Source of the DNA: Ruminococcus sp.
GTDB taxonomy: Bacteria; Bacillota; Clostridia; Oscillospirales; Ruminococcaceae
DNA length: 64,000 bases
Assembly: GCA_017484095.1 (NCBI GenBank)
Contig: JAFUTU010000054.1
Coordinates: forward strand, 20,329-84,328
Direction: 5' to 3'
The position numbers and the translations under genes are program-made. Under the pieces are notes generated by a model. That model saw only the letters and a program-made list of their open reading frames with translations, was not told where the DNA came from and searched no databases. Below are positions 9,505 to 17,725 of this stretch, piece by piece; position 1 is the stretch's first letter; each line of letters opens with the position of its first letter.

Positions 9505-9567
9505 CCTCCTGTGAATAAGATATAGAGAAGTATTCAAATTACTTTAATCTATACTTACGACAGGAGG
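9505..9567 (+). promoter_or_regulatory. Long inverted repeat covering the ribosome binding site of the next gene
   Basis: CCTCCTGT (9505-9512) is exactly complementary to ACAGGAGG (9560-9567), the Shine-Dalgarno of the gene at 9574. The pairing continues inward: TAAG/CTTA (9516-9519 with 9554-9557), TATAGA/TCTATA (9521-9526 with 9548-9553) and AAGTA/TACTT (9528-9532 with 9540-9544). That is 23 paired bases with small internal loops and a 7-base loop. If transcribed as one RNA it would hide the start site. Alternatively TGAATA (9512) plus CAAATTA (9535) could be a sigma-F/G-type promoter. Confidence 0.6.
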
Positions 9568-9573
9568 ATATTT

Positions 9574-10365
9574 ATGCCTACTAATCAGAACAATAATTTT
9601 AAAGAGGCAGTTTGCCTTGAGGCTATGAGAGTGTTCGATTCGTGCTCGTCTCAGGACTGCCTTGAAAACCTTGCAGTTACCTTTGATGCTGAAGATCAGG
9701 AGGTAATAAATGCTGCGGCATATGTAAAGACCAAGTGCATCGAGGTGGAGGACTGCGACTTTACTGTAACGCCTGTAGCATTCAACCGCGGCTTCTACAC
9801 TGTGGACTGTACCTTTGATTTCCGCGTAGAGATCGACGCTTATGAGGCAGGCGAGACCACGCCGACAGTTGTTTACGGTGATGCGACCTTCACCAAGACG
9901 GTCATTCTTTACGGAAGTGATGCCAATACAAAGCGCTTTTCATCGGGCTTTGATCCTGCTCAGCCTGCTGAGGCTCAGGTATCGGGCTGTGCTGCGTGCT
10001 GCACGTCTACTCTGCCTACGGCTACCTGCAATGTGGCTCAGCCTATGTGCCTTGCAGTGAACTTTACTCCTGCGGTCGCTGACCCTGCTGCCGATGCAGT
10101 TGTAGAGGTAACTATAGGTGTCTTTGCAATAATACAGCTCACAAGGTCTGTTTCTATGCTGCTGCCTTCTTATGATTACTGCATGCCCGGCAAGGAGTGC
10201 TCGGCAGCTGATGATACGCCCTGCGAAATGTTCTCGAAGATAAGCTTCCCGACGGATGAGTTCTTCCCTCAGAGCTTAGAGGATAGCTGCTGCTGCAATA
10301 ATGACATCGACGATGACGATGACGACGAGCAAAATCCTCAGAGGAGAAACACTAACAGAAGCTGA
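9574..10365 (+). CDS. Conserved Cys-rich protein of unknown function, acidic tail
   Basis: The 263-residue product has no signal peptide and no membrane segment. It has many cysteines: a CSSQDC motif near residue 24, a CAACCTS cluster near 140, CMPGKECSAADDTPC near 205 and a CCCN cluster near 236. It ends in a run of aspartates. The middle part, including VPFNRGFYT-like VAFNRGFYTVDCTFDFRV, resembles an unnamed protein family common in spore-forming Clostridia. I infer a possible spore or envelope structural role, but no function is established. An excellent ribosome site (ACAGGAGG) sits inside the upstream inverted repeat. A terminator follows. Confidence 0.8.
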   Translation: MPTNQNNNFKEAVCLEAMRVFDSCSSQDCLENLAVTFDAEDQEVINAAAYVKTKCIEVEDCDFTVTPVAFNRGFYTVDCTFDFRVEIDAYEAGETTPTVVYGDATFTKTVILYGSDANTKRFSSGFDPAQPAEAQVSGCAACCTSTLPTATCNVAQPMCLAVNFTPAVADPAADAVVEVTIGVFAIIQLTRSVSMLLPSYDYCMPGKECSAADDTPCEMFSKISFPTDEFFPQSLEDSCCCNNDIDDDDDDEQNPQRRNTNRS

Positions 10366-10380
10366 GCAGACAGATAATAA

Positions 10381-10419
10381 AAAAGGCACTGTACTTCGTT
10401 AAGAGGTACGGTGCCTTTT
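10381..10419. terminator. Bidirectional Rho-independent terminator
   Basis: AAAAGGCACTGTAC (10381-10394) pairs with GTACGGTGCCTTTT (10406-10419), with one G-T wobble. It lies between the converging Cys-rich gene and HD-GYP gene and has T-rich flanks on both strands. Confidence 0.85.
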
Positions 10420-10430
10420 ATGTGTCATAT

Positions 10431-12125
10431 TTATTGATCTACAGTTGAGTAATATTCCTCAAGCTTTGGCCGCGCGGAGATATAATATGGTTCAAGAGCC
10501 TTGTCAAAGTGCTTGCCCATACCCTCCATTATTATGGAATCCGCCTGCTCGAATGACATTTTCTCTTTGTAGACCCTCTTGCTCACAAGTGCGTCGTAAA
10601 CGTCCGCTATAGCCATTATCCCTGCTTCGATCGGTATCTCCTCACCCTTCAGTCCCTCGGGGTAGCCTGAGCCGTCCCAGCGCTCATGATGATAGTGGGC
10701 AACATTCTCAGCTATGATGTGGAACTGTACATCATCTGTGCCTTGAAGTATCTGATGAACGATCTTTGCGCCCTCGGCAGCGTGAGCCTTCATCTTATCA
10801 AACTCTTCGGGAGTAAAGCGTCCGGGCTTTCTGAGTATTGCATCGTCAACGGCTATCTTTCCGAGGTCATGCATCGGCGCTGCCTTTATTATGCACCTGC
10901 AGAACTCATCTGTAAGACCGAAGATGTTGTTTTTCCTGATCTCGTTTATGAGTATTCTTACGCCTTCACTCGTACGCCTGATATGACCGCCCGTAGAATT
11001 GTCACGGCTTTCTACCATGGTCGCCATACCGAGGATCAGCTTGTCATGCATCTCAACTATATGCTCCGTCTTTTCTGCGACCTCTGCCTGCAGGGACGTA
11101 TTGAAGCTGTTGAGCAGCGAGATATACTGCCGGTTCTTGGTATCATCGGTTATGAAGAACTGGTAACCTCTTTTTGTGTTGCCGTCAAACAGATAGTTGA
11201 TGCTTATAAGATAGCTCTTTTCGCCGATATCATAATGCTGTTCATTTTTTGTACGGTCAGCTTTGAAGCTGTCGAGCCATTTTACAAATGTGTTCCCGAG
11301 GTTTTTATTTATTGTTATTGATTTGTCTACAGTGAGCTCTAAAAGTTCAGGAAAAATGCCCTTAGCCGTCTCATTGCTGCCAAGATAGTTATACTTGAAG
11401 TCGAACGATATAAAGCCTGTGTCTCCCTTTTCAACCAGAGAATCTATACCCGTATCTGTGATATCGTACAGGCAGACTCTGTGCATTATGAGCAAGAAGA
11501 CTACCTGTGCAAAAACAAAGGCAGCAGGTATCAGCTCGATGCTGTGTATTATCTTTCTTCCTCCGAAAAAAGCCACAAGTGATACGAGGTTTGGCATTAT
11601 CAGCAGATAGATTATCTTTCTTGAAACGTCTTTCTTTCTGAAATAGGAATAGATTATCGCCCACACGCCTGCGATAAAGTATGCAGATATCATCACATAG
11701 AACAGAGTATGTACAAAAGCATAATCTTTATGCAGATATACTACACCGTCCTTGCGTTCATATGAAATGCTCTTGTAGTAATAGTGCTGCTTTTCCATAG
11801 TCATGGCAAACAGGTATATTATTGAGGTCAATGCCATCAACGCAGTTCTTAACCAGCGCTTGATCTCTATATGGCAAAGGCTGAACACACTGAGCATTAT
11901 GAACAGAGCATTGTAGGTGCTTCCTATATAGATGATCTTGTTTGCAGTGACCGCTGTGCCAATGCTGTGTGCCTGAGAATAAAGCACATAGCCTGCGTTC
12001 GTTATCGAGACAAAGCTGAATATCAATGTAAAATGGACATCCAGGTGCTTATGCCACACAGCGGTAAAAGCAAGTGTCAGAAGCATCGACAACAGGAACA
12101 TTGACCAGTAGTACACTTCTACCAT
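10431..12125 (-). CDS. Membrane-anchored HD-GYP domain protein (probable c-di-GMP phosphodiesterase)
   Basis: The 564-residue product has about eight membrane segments in its first 220 residues, resembling a 7TM histidine-kinase-type sensor region. A PAS-like region follows, then a C-terminal HD-GYP domain from about residue 360. The HD pair lies in MHDLGKI and the hallmark in HHERWDGSGYPEGLKGEEIP; ADVYDAL also fits. HD-GYP proteins hydrolyse cyclic di-GMP. It starts 29 bases after rnfB with a good ribosome site (AAGGAG) and no visible terminator between, so it may be the last gene of the Rnf transcript. The bidirectional hairpin downstream would end that transcript. Confidence 0.92.
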   Translation of the reverse strand: MVEVYYWSMFLLSMLLTLAFTAVWHKHLDVHFTLIFSFVSITNAGYVLYSQAHSIGTAVTANKIIYIGSTYNALFIMLSVFSLCHIEIKRWLRTALMALTSIIYLFAMTMEKQHYYYKSISYERKDGVVYLHKDYAFVHTLFYVMISAYFIAGVWAIIYSYFRKKDVSRKIIYLLIMPNLVSLVAFFGGRKIIHSIELIPAAFVFAQVVFLLIMHRVCLYDITDTGIDSLVEKGDTGFISFDFKYNYLGSNETAKGIFPELLELTVDKSITINKNLGNTFVKWLDSFKADRTKNEQHYDIGEKSYLISINYLFDGNTKRGYQFFITDDTKNRQYISLLNSFNTSLQAEVAEKTEHIVEMHDKLILGMATMVESRDNSTGGHIRRTSEGVRILINEIRKNNIFGLTDEFCRCIIKAAPMHDLGKIAVDDAILRKPGRFTPEEFDKMKAHAAEGAKIVHQILQGTDDVQFHIIAENVAHYHHERWDGSGYPEGLKGEEIPIEAGIMAIADVYDALVSKRVYKEKMSFEQADSIIMEGMGKHFDKALEPYYISARPKLEEYYSTVDQ

Positions 12126-12154
12126 TTTTGTTTCTCCTTAATTATTGTTTATCT

Positions 12155-12946
12155 TTAAGCTGTTATATCCTTTACGGCATCAAATTTGCAGACCTCGGTG
12201 CACTTGCCGCAGTTTATACACTTGTCATAGTCAATGACAGCGTGGTTATCAGTTACCTTGATAGCGTCAGCCGGGCAGTTCTTTTCACATACTTTGCAGC
12301 CGACGCAGCCGTTAGGACATATCTTTTTTGTGTCCTTCGGAAGTGATCTCGATGAGCAGCAGACCTCTATCTTCTGGGTAGCAGGTCTTATCGCGATCAG
12401 ATTATTCGGACAGGCTGTTGCACACAGGCCGCAGCCGATACATTTGCTCTGGTCTACAACAGCTATCTTGTCTTTAATGCTTATAGCGCCCTGAGGGCAG
12501 ACCCTTACGCAGTCTCCGTAACCGAGACAGCCGCTCGTACAGAGCTTGCTTCCACTGTAAAAACGGTCGCAGGCGGCACAGCTTTGTATACCGTCATAAA
12601 CATATTTGTGCGGTGTCGCATTGCAGTCTCCTCTGCAGCGAACAAAAGCAGTCAGCTCAATTACGTCCTGAGCTTCCTCTCCCATTATCTGAGCTATTTT
12701 AGCTGCCACGGCATCGCCGCCCGGTCGGCAGAGGTTGCACTCTGCACCCTTTTCGACCACAGCCGCCGCATAATCTGCACAGCCAGAATAGCCGCAGCCT
12801 CCGCAGTTAGCCTGTGGGAGAGCGTCATTTATTTCGGTTATCCTTTTATCCTCCTCTACCTCAAACACCTTTGAGGCTGCCGTCAGGGCTATGCCTGAAA
12901 CGGCACCGAGCGCCGCAAGCACGGCAACAGGTATCAAAGCGGTCAT
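12155..12946 (-). CDS. rnfB: Rnf complex subunit RnfB (ferredoxin-binding Fe-S protein)
   Basis: RnfB receives electrons from reduced ferredoxin and passes them into the membrane Rnf complex. The 263-residue product has an N-terminal membrane helix, then the four-Cys iron-sulfur domain with NCGGCGYSGCADYA near residue 47. Several 4Fe-4S ferredoxin motifs follow, including CIGCGLCATACP near 168, CVGCKVCEKNCP near 214 and CINCGKCTEVC near 242. It is the last rnf gene, 11 bases after rnfA. Confidence 0.97.
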   Translation of the reverse strand: MTALIPVAVLAALGAVSGIALTAASKVFEVEEDKRITEINDALPQANCGGCGYSGCADYAAAVVEKGAECNLCRPGGDAVAAKIAQIMGEEAQDVIELTAFVRCRGDCNATPHKYVYDGIQSCAACDRFYSGSKLCTSGCLGYGDCVRVCPQGAISIKDKIAVVDQSKCIGCGLCATACPNNLIAIRPATQKIEVCCSSRSLPKDTKKICPNGCVGCKVCEKNCPADAIKVTDNHAVIDYDKCINCGKCTEVCKFDAVKDITA

Positions 12947-12957
12947 TAATATCCTCC

Positions 12958-13527
12958 TTAGATGATGCCCGAGAAGCCCATAAAGCTCAGCGAAACTATC
13001 GCTGCTGCTATCAGGGTGGCGGGAGCTCCGCTGAACGTTTTCGGTAAGTCACTGTCAGCTATCCTTGCTCTGACTCCGCTGAAAAGCACAAGTGCCAGCG
13101 TGAATGCAACTCCTGTTGCGAAAGCATTGGTAAGAGACTTCAAAAAGTTGTAGTCATTGTCGATATTATTGATAGTAACGCCCAGAACAGCACAGTTTGT
13201 TGTGATAAGCGGAAGGTATACTCCCAGTGCTCTGTAAAGAGGCGGTACCTTTTTTTTAAGTATCATTTCGACCAGCTGAACGAACAGAGCTATCACAAGT
13301 ATGAAGGCTATAGTTCTGAGATAGGTTATCTCAAAGCGCTCAAGCAGTTTGTATACAGGATAGGTGCAGGCACTTGCGCATACCATTACGAATACGACTG
13401 CAGCGCCCATTCCGACAGATGACTTTATCTGCTTTGAAACGCCGAGGAATGGGCATATGCCCATAAACTGAGAAAGAACTATGTTGTTTACGAAAACACA
13501 GCTCACTATTATTATGATATAGCTCAT
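12958..13527 (-). CDS. rnfA: Rnf complex integral membrane subunit RnfA
   Basis: RnfA is one of the two related six-helix membrane subunits that carry the iron-sulfur centre and ion path of the Rnf ferredoxin:NAD oxidoreductase. I place the start at 13527 (MSYIIIIVSC), giving 189 residues. It overlaps the rnfE stop as ATGA, which suits translational coupling; a start 27 bases upstream is possible but less likely. Typical segments are VNNIVLSQFMGICPFLGVSK near residue 12 and PLITTNCAVLGV near 98. Both contain conserved cysteines. Confidence 0.96.
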   Translation of the reverse strand: MSYIIIIVSCVFVNNIVLSQFMGICPFLGVSKQIKSSVGMGAAVVFVMVCASACTYPVYKLLERFEITYLRTIAFILVIALFVQLVEMILKKKVPPLYRALGVYLPLITTNCAVLGVTINNIDNDYNFLKSLTNAFATGVAFTLALVLFSGVRARIADSDLPKTFSGAPATLIAAAIVSLSFMGFSGII

Positions 13528-14219
13528 AGTGCTTCGGCCTCCTTTTCCGCACATTCAGCCTTCTGCTCATCCGTGCACGCTGATGCGTTCGGGCAGGAAG
13601 CGCAGCCGATCTCCTTGGGAGGTGTCTTATCCTTTAGCTTGCTGACTACAGCAATAAGAATGCCCAGCACGAAGAAGCCTCCGGCAGGCATTATGAATAT
13701 AGTCATCGGGTGATCGCAGAGCCACGGTATCTTAAAGCCGAACCATGAGCCTGTGCCGAGTATCTCTCTGATACTGCCCATAAAAAACAGCGTAAGCGTA
13801 AACCCTATACCCATTCCGAGGCCGTCAAGCACTGATTTGAAAACAGGATTCTTGCTGGCAAATGCTTCAGCTCTGCCAAGGATTATGCAGTTTACGGTTA
13901 TCAGTGAGAGGAAAACTCCGAGAGCTGAATGAAGCTTCGGGAGATATCCCTTCATAAGAAAGTCAATAAGCGTTACGAACCCCGCTATGATAACGATGTA
14001 GCAGGGCAGACGTACCGACTTCGGTATCGCATTTTTGAGCAGAGAAATAACAAAGTTCGAGCATACGAGCACGAACATCGTAGCAAGCCCCATACCAATG
14101 CCGTTAGAGGCAAGCGTGGTGACGGCAAGCGTCGGGCACATACCGAGAAGGGTCACTAAGTTAGGGTTCTCTTTGATGATGCCTTTTGAAAATTCATACC
14201 AGTTTGAATGCTCATTCAC
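13524..14219 (-). CDS. rnfE: Rnf complex integral membrane subunit RnfE
   Basis: RnfE is the partner of RnfA in the membrane core. The 231-residue product shows the paired segments NPNLVTLLGMCPTLAVTT near residue 18 and LSLITVNCIILGRAEAFA near 100. It has six predicted helices and ends in a hydrophilic tail of about 35 residues carrying four cysteines (CASC, C, C). It overlaps rnfA by four bases and rnfG by eight. Function follows from family and operon context. Confidence 0.96.
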   Translation of the reverse strand: MNEHSNWYEFSKGIIKENPNLVTLLGMCPTLAVTTLASNGIGMGLATMFVLVCSNFVISLLKNAIPKSVRLPCYIVIIAGFVTLIDFLMKGYLPKLHSALGVFLSLITVNCIILGRAEAFASKNPVFKSVLDGLGMGIGFTLTLFFMGSIREILGTGSWFGFKIPWLCDHPMTIFIMPAGGFFVLGILIAVVSKLKDKTPPKEIGCASCPNASACTDEQKAECAEKEAEAL

Positions 14220-14772
14220 CTAAGATCGCCTCCTTGTTTTCAGTATACAGCTCAAGACACTCACTTACAGCGTCTTTCATACCCTTTGAAGAGAATGTAG
14301 CTGCAGTAACATTATCGAGAGCTGAGGTGTCGTCCTCGGAGGTAAGACCGATGAACTGCTTTAAAAAGCTGTCGTTTTGCACCTTAGTGCCGAGACCCGG
14401 TGTCTCGCCTATGGAGAGAAACTCTATACCCTTGACGCTTTCATTCTCATCTATCCCGACGAGCAGATGCAGACCGTCCTTGGCATAGCCGTCCTCGGTT
14501 ATCTCTATGATGCAGGCTTTCAGGTCGGGGTCTACGATAACGCTGTTGACTTTTTCGTTCCCGAAGGTAACGGGAGTTTTCTTTCCGTCCTTTTCTTCGG
14601 TTATGATATAATACTTTCCGTCTCCGAAAATATTTTTGCAGCCCTGCTTCATCTCATCTGTCATAACACCTGTAAGATCAACGTAGGTTGCATTGTATGC
14701 AAGCGCCAGCAGAGCCGAGATCACAGCACAGATCACAGTAAGCACCAGAGGCGGCATTAATTTTTCTTTCAT
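14212..14772 (-). CDS. rnfG: Rnf complex subunit RnfG (covalent flavin carrier)
   Basis: RnfG is a membrane-anchored extracytoplasmic subunit carrying FMN on a threonine. The 186-residue product has one N-terminal membrane helix (about residues 6-27) and an FMN-binding domain. The expected flavinylation motif, usually close to SGAT, reads DNVTAATFSS near residue 154. The acceptor Thr position is kept but the glycine is alanine. GETPGLGTKV near 125 is also typical. Its start overlaps the rnfD stop, and an ApbE flavin transferase is encoded upstream in the same cluster. Confidence 0.95.
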   Translation of the reverse strand: MKEKLMPPLVLTVICAVISALLALAYNATYVDLTGVMTDEMKQGCKNIFGDGKYYIITEEKDGKKTPVTFGNEKVNSVIVDPDLKACIIEITEDGYAKDGLHLLVGIDENESVKGIEFLSIGETPGLGTKVQNDSFLKQFIGLTSEDDTSALDNVTAATFSSKGMKDAVSECLELYTENKEAILGE

Positions 14773-15701
14773 TTGCCGTCCTCCTCAGCTTCCGGGATAA
14801 CTGCGCCGAAGGGCTTTGCAGTGAATGCCATATCAATATACGGCGTGATTATATTCATAAGCAGCAGCGAATAGGATACGCCCTCGGGGTATGAGCCCCA
14901 GAACCTTATCACACAGGTTATTATGCCGCAGCCAACTCCGAAGATGACCTTTCCTATCCCTGAGATAGGCGTGGTGACGTAATCGGTCGCCATGAATATC
15001 GCACCGAGCATAAGACCTCCCGAAAGTATCTGATACAGGGGATCCTGATCGAATATCCATGAGAAAACATAAACTGTTCCTATGAATGCTAGGGGAGCGT
15101 GCGGAGTTATGATCTTCATTATTACGAGGTAGATGCCTCCGAGCAGCAAAGCAGCAACTGAGGTCTCACCCAGTGAACCGCCTGTTCTACCGATGAACAG
15201 ATCGAGATAAGTTTCTGCTCTTGTTGCTATAGGCGTTGCCTGAGTGACTATTTTATCAGGGTCATAAAAGGGTATAGCCCATTTTGTCATAGACCCCGTA
15301 AAGGAAAGCATCAAAACTATTCTCGCAACTGCGGCAGGGTTTGCAAAGTTCTGCCCCAGACCGCCGAACAGCTGTTTAACTACTACAATAGCCACAAACG
15401 TACCTATAGCCGCAATCCAGTAGGGGAGAGTTACAGGCAGATTGAATGCCAGTATCATTCCCGTGACAGCAGCAGAAAGGTCGCCCGTTGTGTTCGGCTT
15501 TTTCATAATGATGTTGCAAAGCCTCTCCCAGACGATGGCCGTCAGCATACAGAAGCCTGTGAGCATTAGAGCTCTGCCGCCGAAAACATATGCAGAAACG
15601 AACAGTGCAGGACAAAGCGCTGCCATAACGTTTATCATTATCTTAGAGGTGCTTGCCCCGTCGGTTATGTGAGGAGAGGGACTTACAGTAAGCTTTTGCA
15701 T
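14769..15701 (-). CDS. rnfD: Rnf complex integral membrane subunit RnfD (covalent flavin)
   Basis: RnfD is a multi-helix membrane subunit with a covalently bound FMN. The 310-residue product starts LTVSPSPHITDGASTSKIM, typical of the family. It keeps FGGLGQNFANPAAVAR near residue 112, and the flavin attachment region reads VTQATPIATRA near 153 with the acceptor Thr in QATP. About nine helices are predicted. It lies between rnfC (12 bases upstream) and rnfG, with which it overlaps. Confidence 0.96.
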   Translation of the reverse strand: MQKLTVSPSPHITDGASTSKIMINVMAALCPALFVSAYVFGGRALMLTGFCMLTAIVWERLCNIIMKKPNTTGDLSAAVTGMILAFNLPVTLPYWIAAIGTFVAIVVVKQLFGGLGQNFANPAAVARIVLMLSFTGSMTKWAIPFYDPDKIVTQATPIATRAETYLDLFIGRTGGSLGETSVAALLLGGIYLVIMKIITPHAPLAFIGTVYVFSWIFDQDPLYQILSGGLMLGAIFMATDYVTTPISGIGKVIFGVGCGIITCVIRFWGSYPEGVSYSLLLMNIITPYIDMAFTAKPFGAVIPEAEEDGK

Positions 15702-15713
15702 AAATATCCCTCC

Positions 15714-17015
15714 TTATCTTCTCAGAAGAGCCTTCGCAAGCTGATTCTTTTCGGCGAGAGGTCTCTTTGCAGGGCATACATAAGAGCATGAGCCGCAGTT
15801 CATACACAGACCTACACTCAGCTTTTCGAGCTTTTTTGTGTCGTGCTTGTCGTATGCCTTTTCAATATATGTAGGCATAAGACCCATAGGGCAAGCCCTT
15901 ATGCAGCGGCCGCACCTGATACAGGCGGTCTGTCCGCTGCCGATAAGCTCGTTCTTTTTTCTTTCAGGCTTTTTAAATGCCAGAATTGAGTTTATGGTCT
16001 TGGCAGTAGGCATATTTATATCATATGCGCAGATACCCATCATAGGACCGCCAAGAAGGATCTTATCTGATGCTTCGATGTTTGTATCGGCAAATTTAAG
16101 TACATCGACCAGCGGAGTGCCCAGCGGTACATTCACATTGCAGGGCGTTGCAACGGCATCTCCGTCAACAGTGATCCTGCGTGAGATGAGGGGTATGCCG
16201 TCTTTGGAGTATCTGCCGATAAAGCCGACGGTGCTGACATTGAGCACGATCACGCCCACGTCCGAGGGCAGTGCCCACTGCTTTACAGTTCTGCCTACGG
16301 TATTGTATATGAGCACCTTCTCAGCACCCTGAGGATAGGACGCTTTCAGAGGACAGACATTTATGTTGTCATATTCGGCAGCCTTTTCTCTCATTATTTT
16401 TATCGCATCGGGCTTGTTGTCCTCGATGCCGATATAGGTGTTCTCAATGCCGAGAGTATCCATTATGAGGCGTATGCCTGTAATGATGTTATCTGGGCTT
16501 TCAAGCATCTCTCTGTGATCGCCCGTGATATAGGGTTCGCACTCGGCAGCGTTTATGATTAGGGTATCAACCTTGTAGCGCTGTTCGTTATAGTTGAGCT
16601 TCAGGTGAGTCGGGAAGCCTGCGCCTCCGAGACCGCAGCACCCTGATTCCCTCACAGCCCTGCATAGGCTCTCCTTGTCAGTGATGACAGGAACCTCTAT
16701 ATCGGGAGACAGCTCCTGCTTGCCGTCAGGCTCTATCTCAACTGCCTTTGTCACCTTGCCGCTCGGGTGGAGCACTTCCGTTATTCCCACTACAGTTCCC
16801 GAGACTGACGAATGAGCGATGCAGGCCTTTATCTTGTCGCTGTCGCCTATTTTTTGTCCGACAAATACCTTGTCGCCCTTTTTGACGATAGGGTCACATC
16901 CGCGCCCCATACTTTGTGACATCGGAACAAAGACCCTCTCGGGTAAGGGAAGGTCTATTGTTTCACAGGTGCTTGTATTCTTTTTATGCTGAAGCTTTAT
17001 TGCATTTATCTTCAT
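15714..17015 (-). CDS. rnfC: Rnf complex subunit RnfC (NADH-binding)
   Basis: RnfC is the peripheral subunit that binds NAD(H) and carries two 4Fe-4S clusters. I start it at 17015 (MKINAIKLQHKKN), just after a ribosome site AGGAGATCC. The open frame runs 231 bases further up, but that part overlaps the methyltransferase gene. The 433-residue product has the glycine-rich GLGGAGFPTHLKL near residue 138, SLBB-type regions, and cluster motifs CIRCGRCIRACPMG near 370 and CMNCGSCSYVCPAKRPL near 409. Its start is 22 bases after the methyltransferase stop. Confidence 0.97.
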   Translation of the reverse strand: MKINAIKLQHKKNTSTCETIDLPLPERVFVPMSQSMGRGCDPIVKKGDKVFVGQKIGDSDKIKACIAHSSVSGTVVGITEVLHPSGKVTKAVEIEPDGKQELSPDIEVPVITDKESLCRAVRESGCCGLGGAGFPTHLKLNYNEQRYKVDTLIINAAECEPYITGDHREMLESPDNIITGIRLIMDTLGIENTYIGIEDNKPDAIKIMREKAAEYDNINVCPLKASYPQGAEKVLIYNTVGRTVKQWALPSDVGVIVLNVSTVGFIGRYSKDGIPLISRRITVDGDAVATPCNVNVPLGTPLVDVLKFADTNIEASDKILLGGPMMGICAYDINMPTAKTINSILAFKKPERKKNELIGSGQTACIRCGRCIRACPMGLMPTYIEKAYDKHDTKKLEKLSVGLCMNCGSCSYVCPAKRPLAEKNQLAKALLRR

Positions 17016-17037
17016 AGGGTAGGATCTCCTTAGGGGT

Positions 17038-17688
17038 CTATAGTGATGCTTTGATAGTGCTGGTAGAGCCCCAGCTTTTAAGCACCTCAACGCTTGAGAA
17101 ATTAGCATTTCTGAGAGCTTCGAGCTCATGCTCCAGCGTGAGGGGAGTATCATAATGGCAGATGATATCATAGCCCATGCCCTCCTCGTGCCTGAGCCTG
17201 TCAAGATCGTCAAAATTCTTTCGCTCCTCCAGCTCAGACTCAGCAAAGTAATCGGTGAGTATAAAATAGCCGCCGTGCTTTAGCGCCTGACGAACTCTCC
17301 TGAAAAGAGCTGCTTTGCTGCGCTGGGTATAGTGATGCAGCGCCTCGACCGAAACTATGCAGTCGAACGCAGTTATGCCGAAAATGATATCAAAGAAAGA
17401 ACCTCTTACTGCCCTGAGCTTTTTATCGGGGAACTTGCTCTTCATTTTATCGAGCATACCTTGAGAAAGATCAATGCCCGTTACAGCAGCATCGGGATTG
17501 ATCGCAAAAAGGTATTCAAGCTCCAGTCCCGTTCCGCAGCCGAGGTCAAGTATCCTTGCCCCCTCTTTCTTAGGAAGCTGCAAAGCCGTATAGGAATAGA
17601 ACTCCTTTGCTCCTTCTATATCGTTAAGCATATGGTCATCGTAGCTTTCAACTCTGCTGTTGAAAAATGCATCCATTCTTTCAAGCAT
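17038..17688 (-). CDS. Class I SAM-dependent methyltransferase in the Rnf cluster
   Basis: The 216-residue product has a clear methyltransferase core: motif I ILDLGCGTGLELEYLF near residue 45, VTGIDLSQGML near 70, and FDCIVSVEALHHY near 108, followed by GGYFILTDYF. The substrate is unknown. It lies between apbE and rnfC with short gaps (37 and 22 bases) and its own ribosome site (AAAAGGAGA), so it is likely co-transcribed with the Rnf genes. Membership of the operon does not show that it modifies Rnf. Confidence 0.9.
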   Translation of the reverse strand: MLERMDAFFNSRVESYDDHMLNDIEGAKEFYSYTALQLPKKEGARILDLGCGTGLELEYLFAINPDAAVTGIDLSQGMLDKMKSKFPDKKLRAVRGSFFDIIFGITAFDCIVSVEALHHYTQRSKAALFRRVRQALKHGGYFILTDYFAESELEERKNFDDLDRLRHEEGMGYDIICHYDTPLTLEHELEALRNANFSSVEVLKSWGSTSTIKASL

Positions 17689-17725
17689 AACGGTTCTCCT
17701 TTTCTGTGATATCTATAATAATGTA

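Noticed and set aside
17016..17246. N-terminal extension of rnfC
   Set aside because: The extension overlaps the methyltransferase gene, lacks a ribosome site and is unlike RnfC. The start at 17015 follows a good AGGAGA site.
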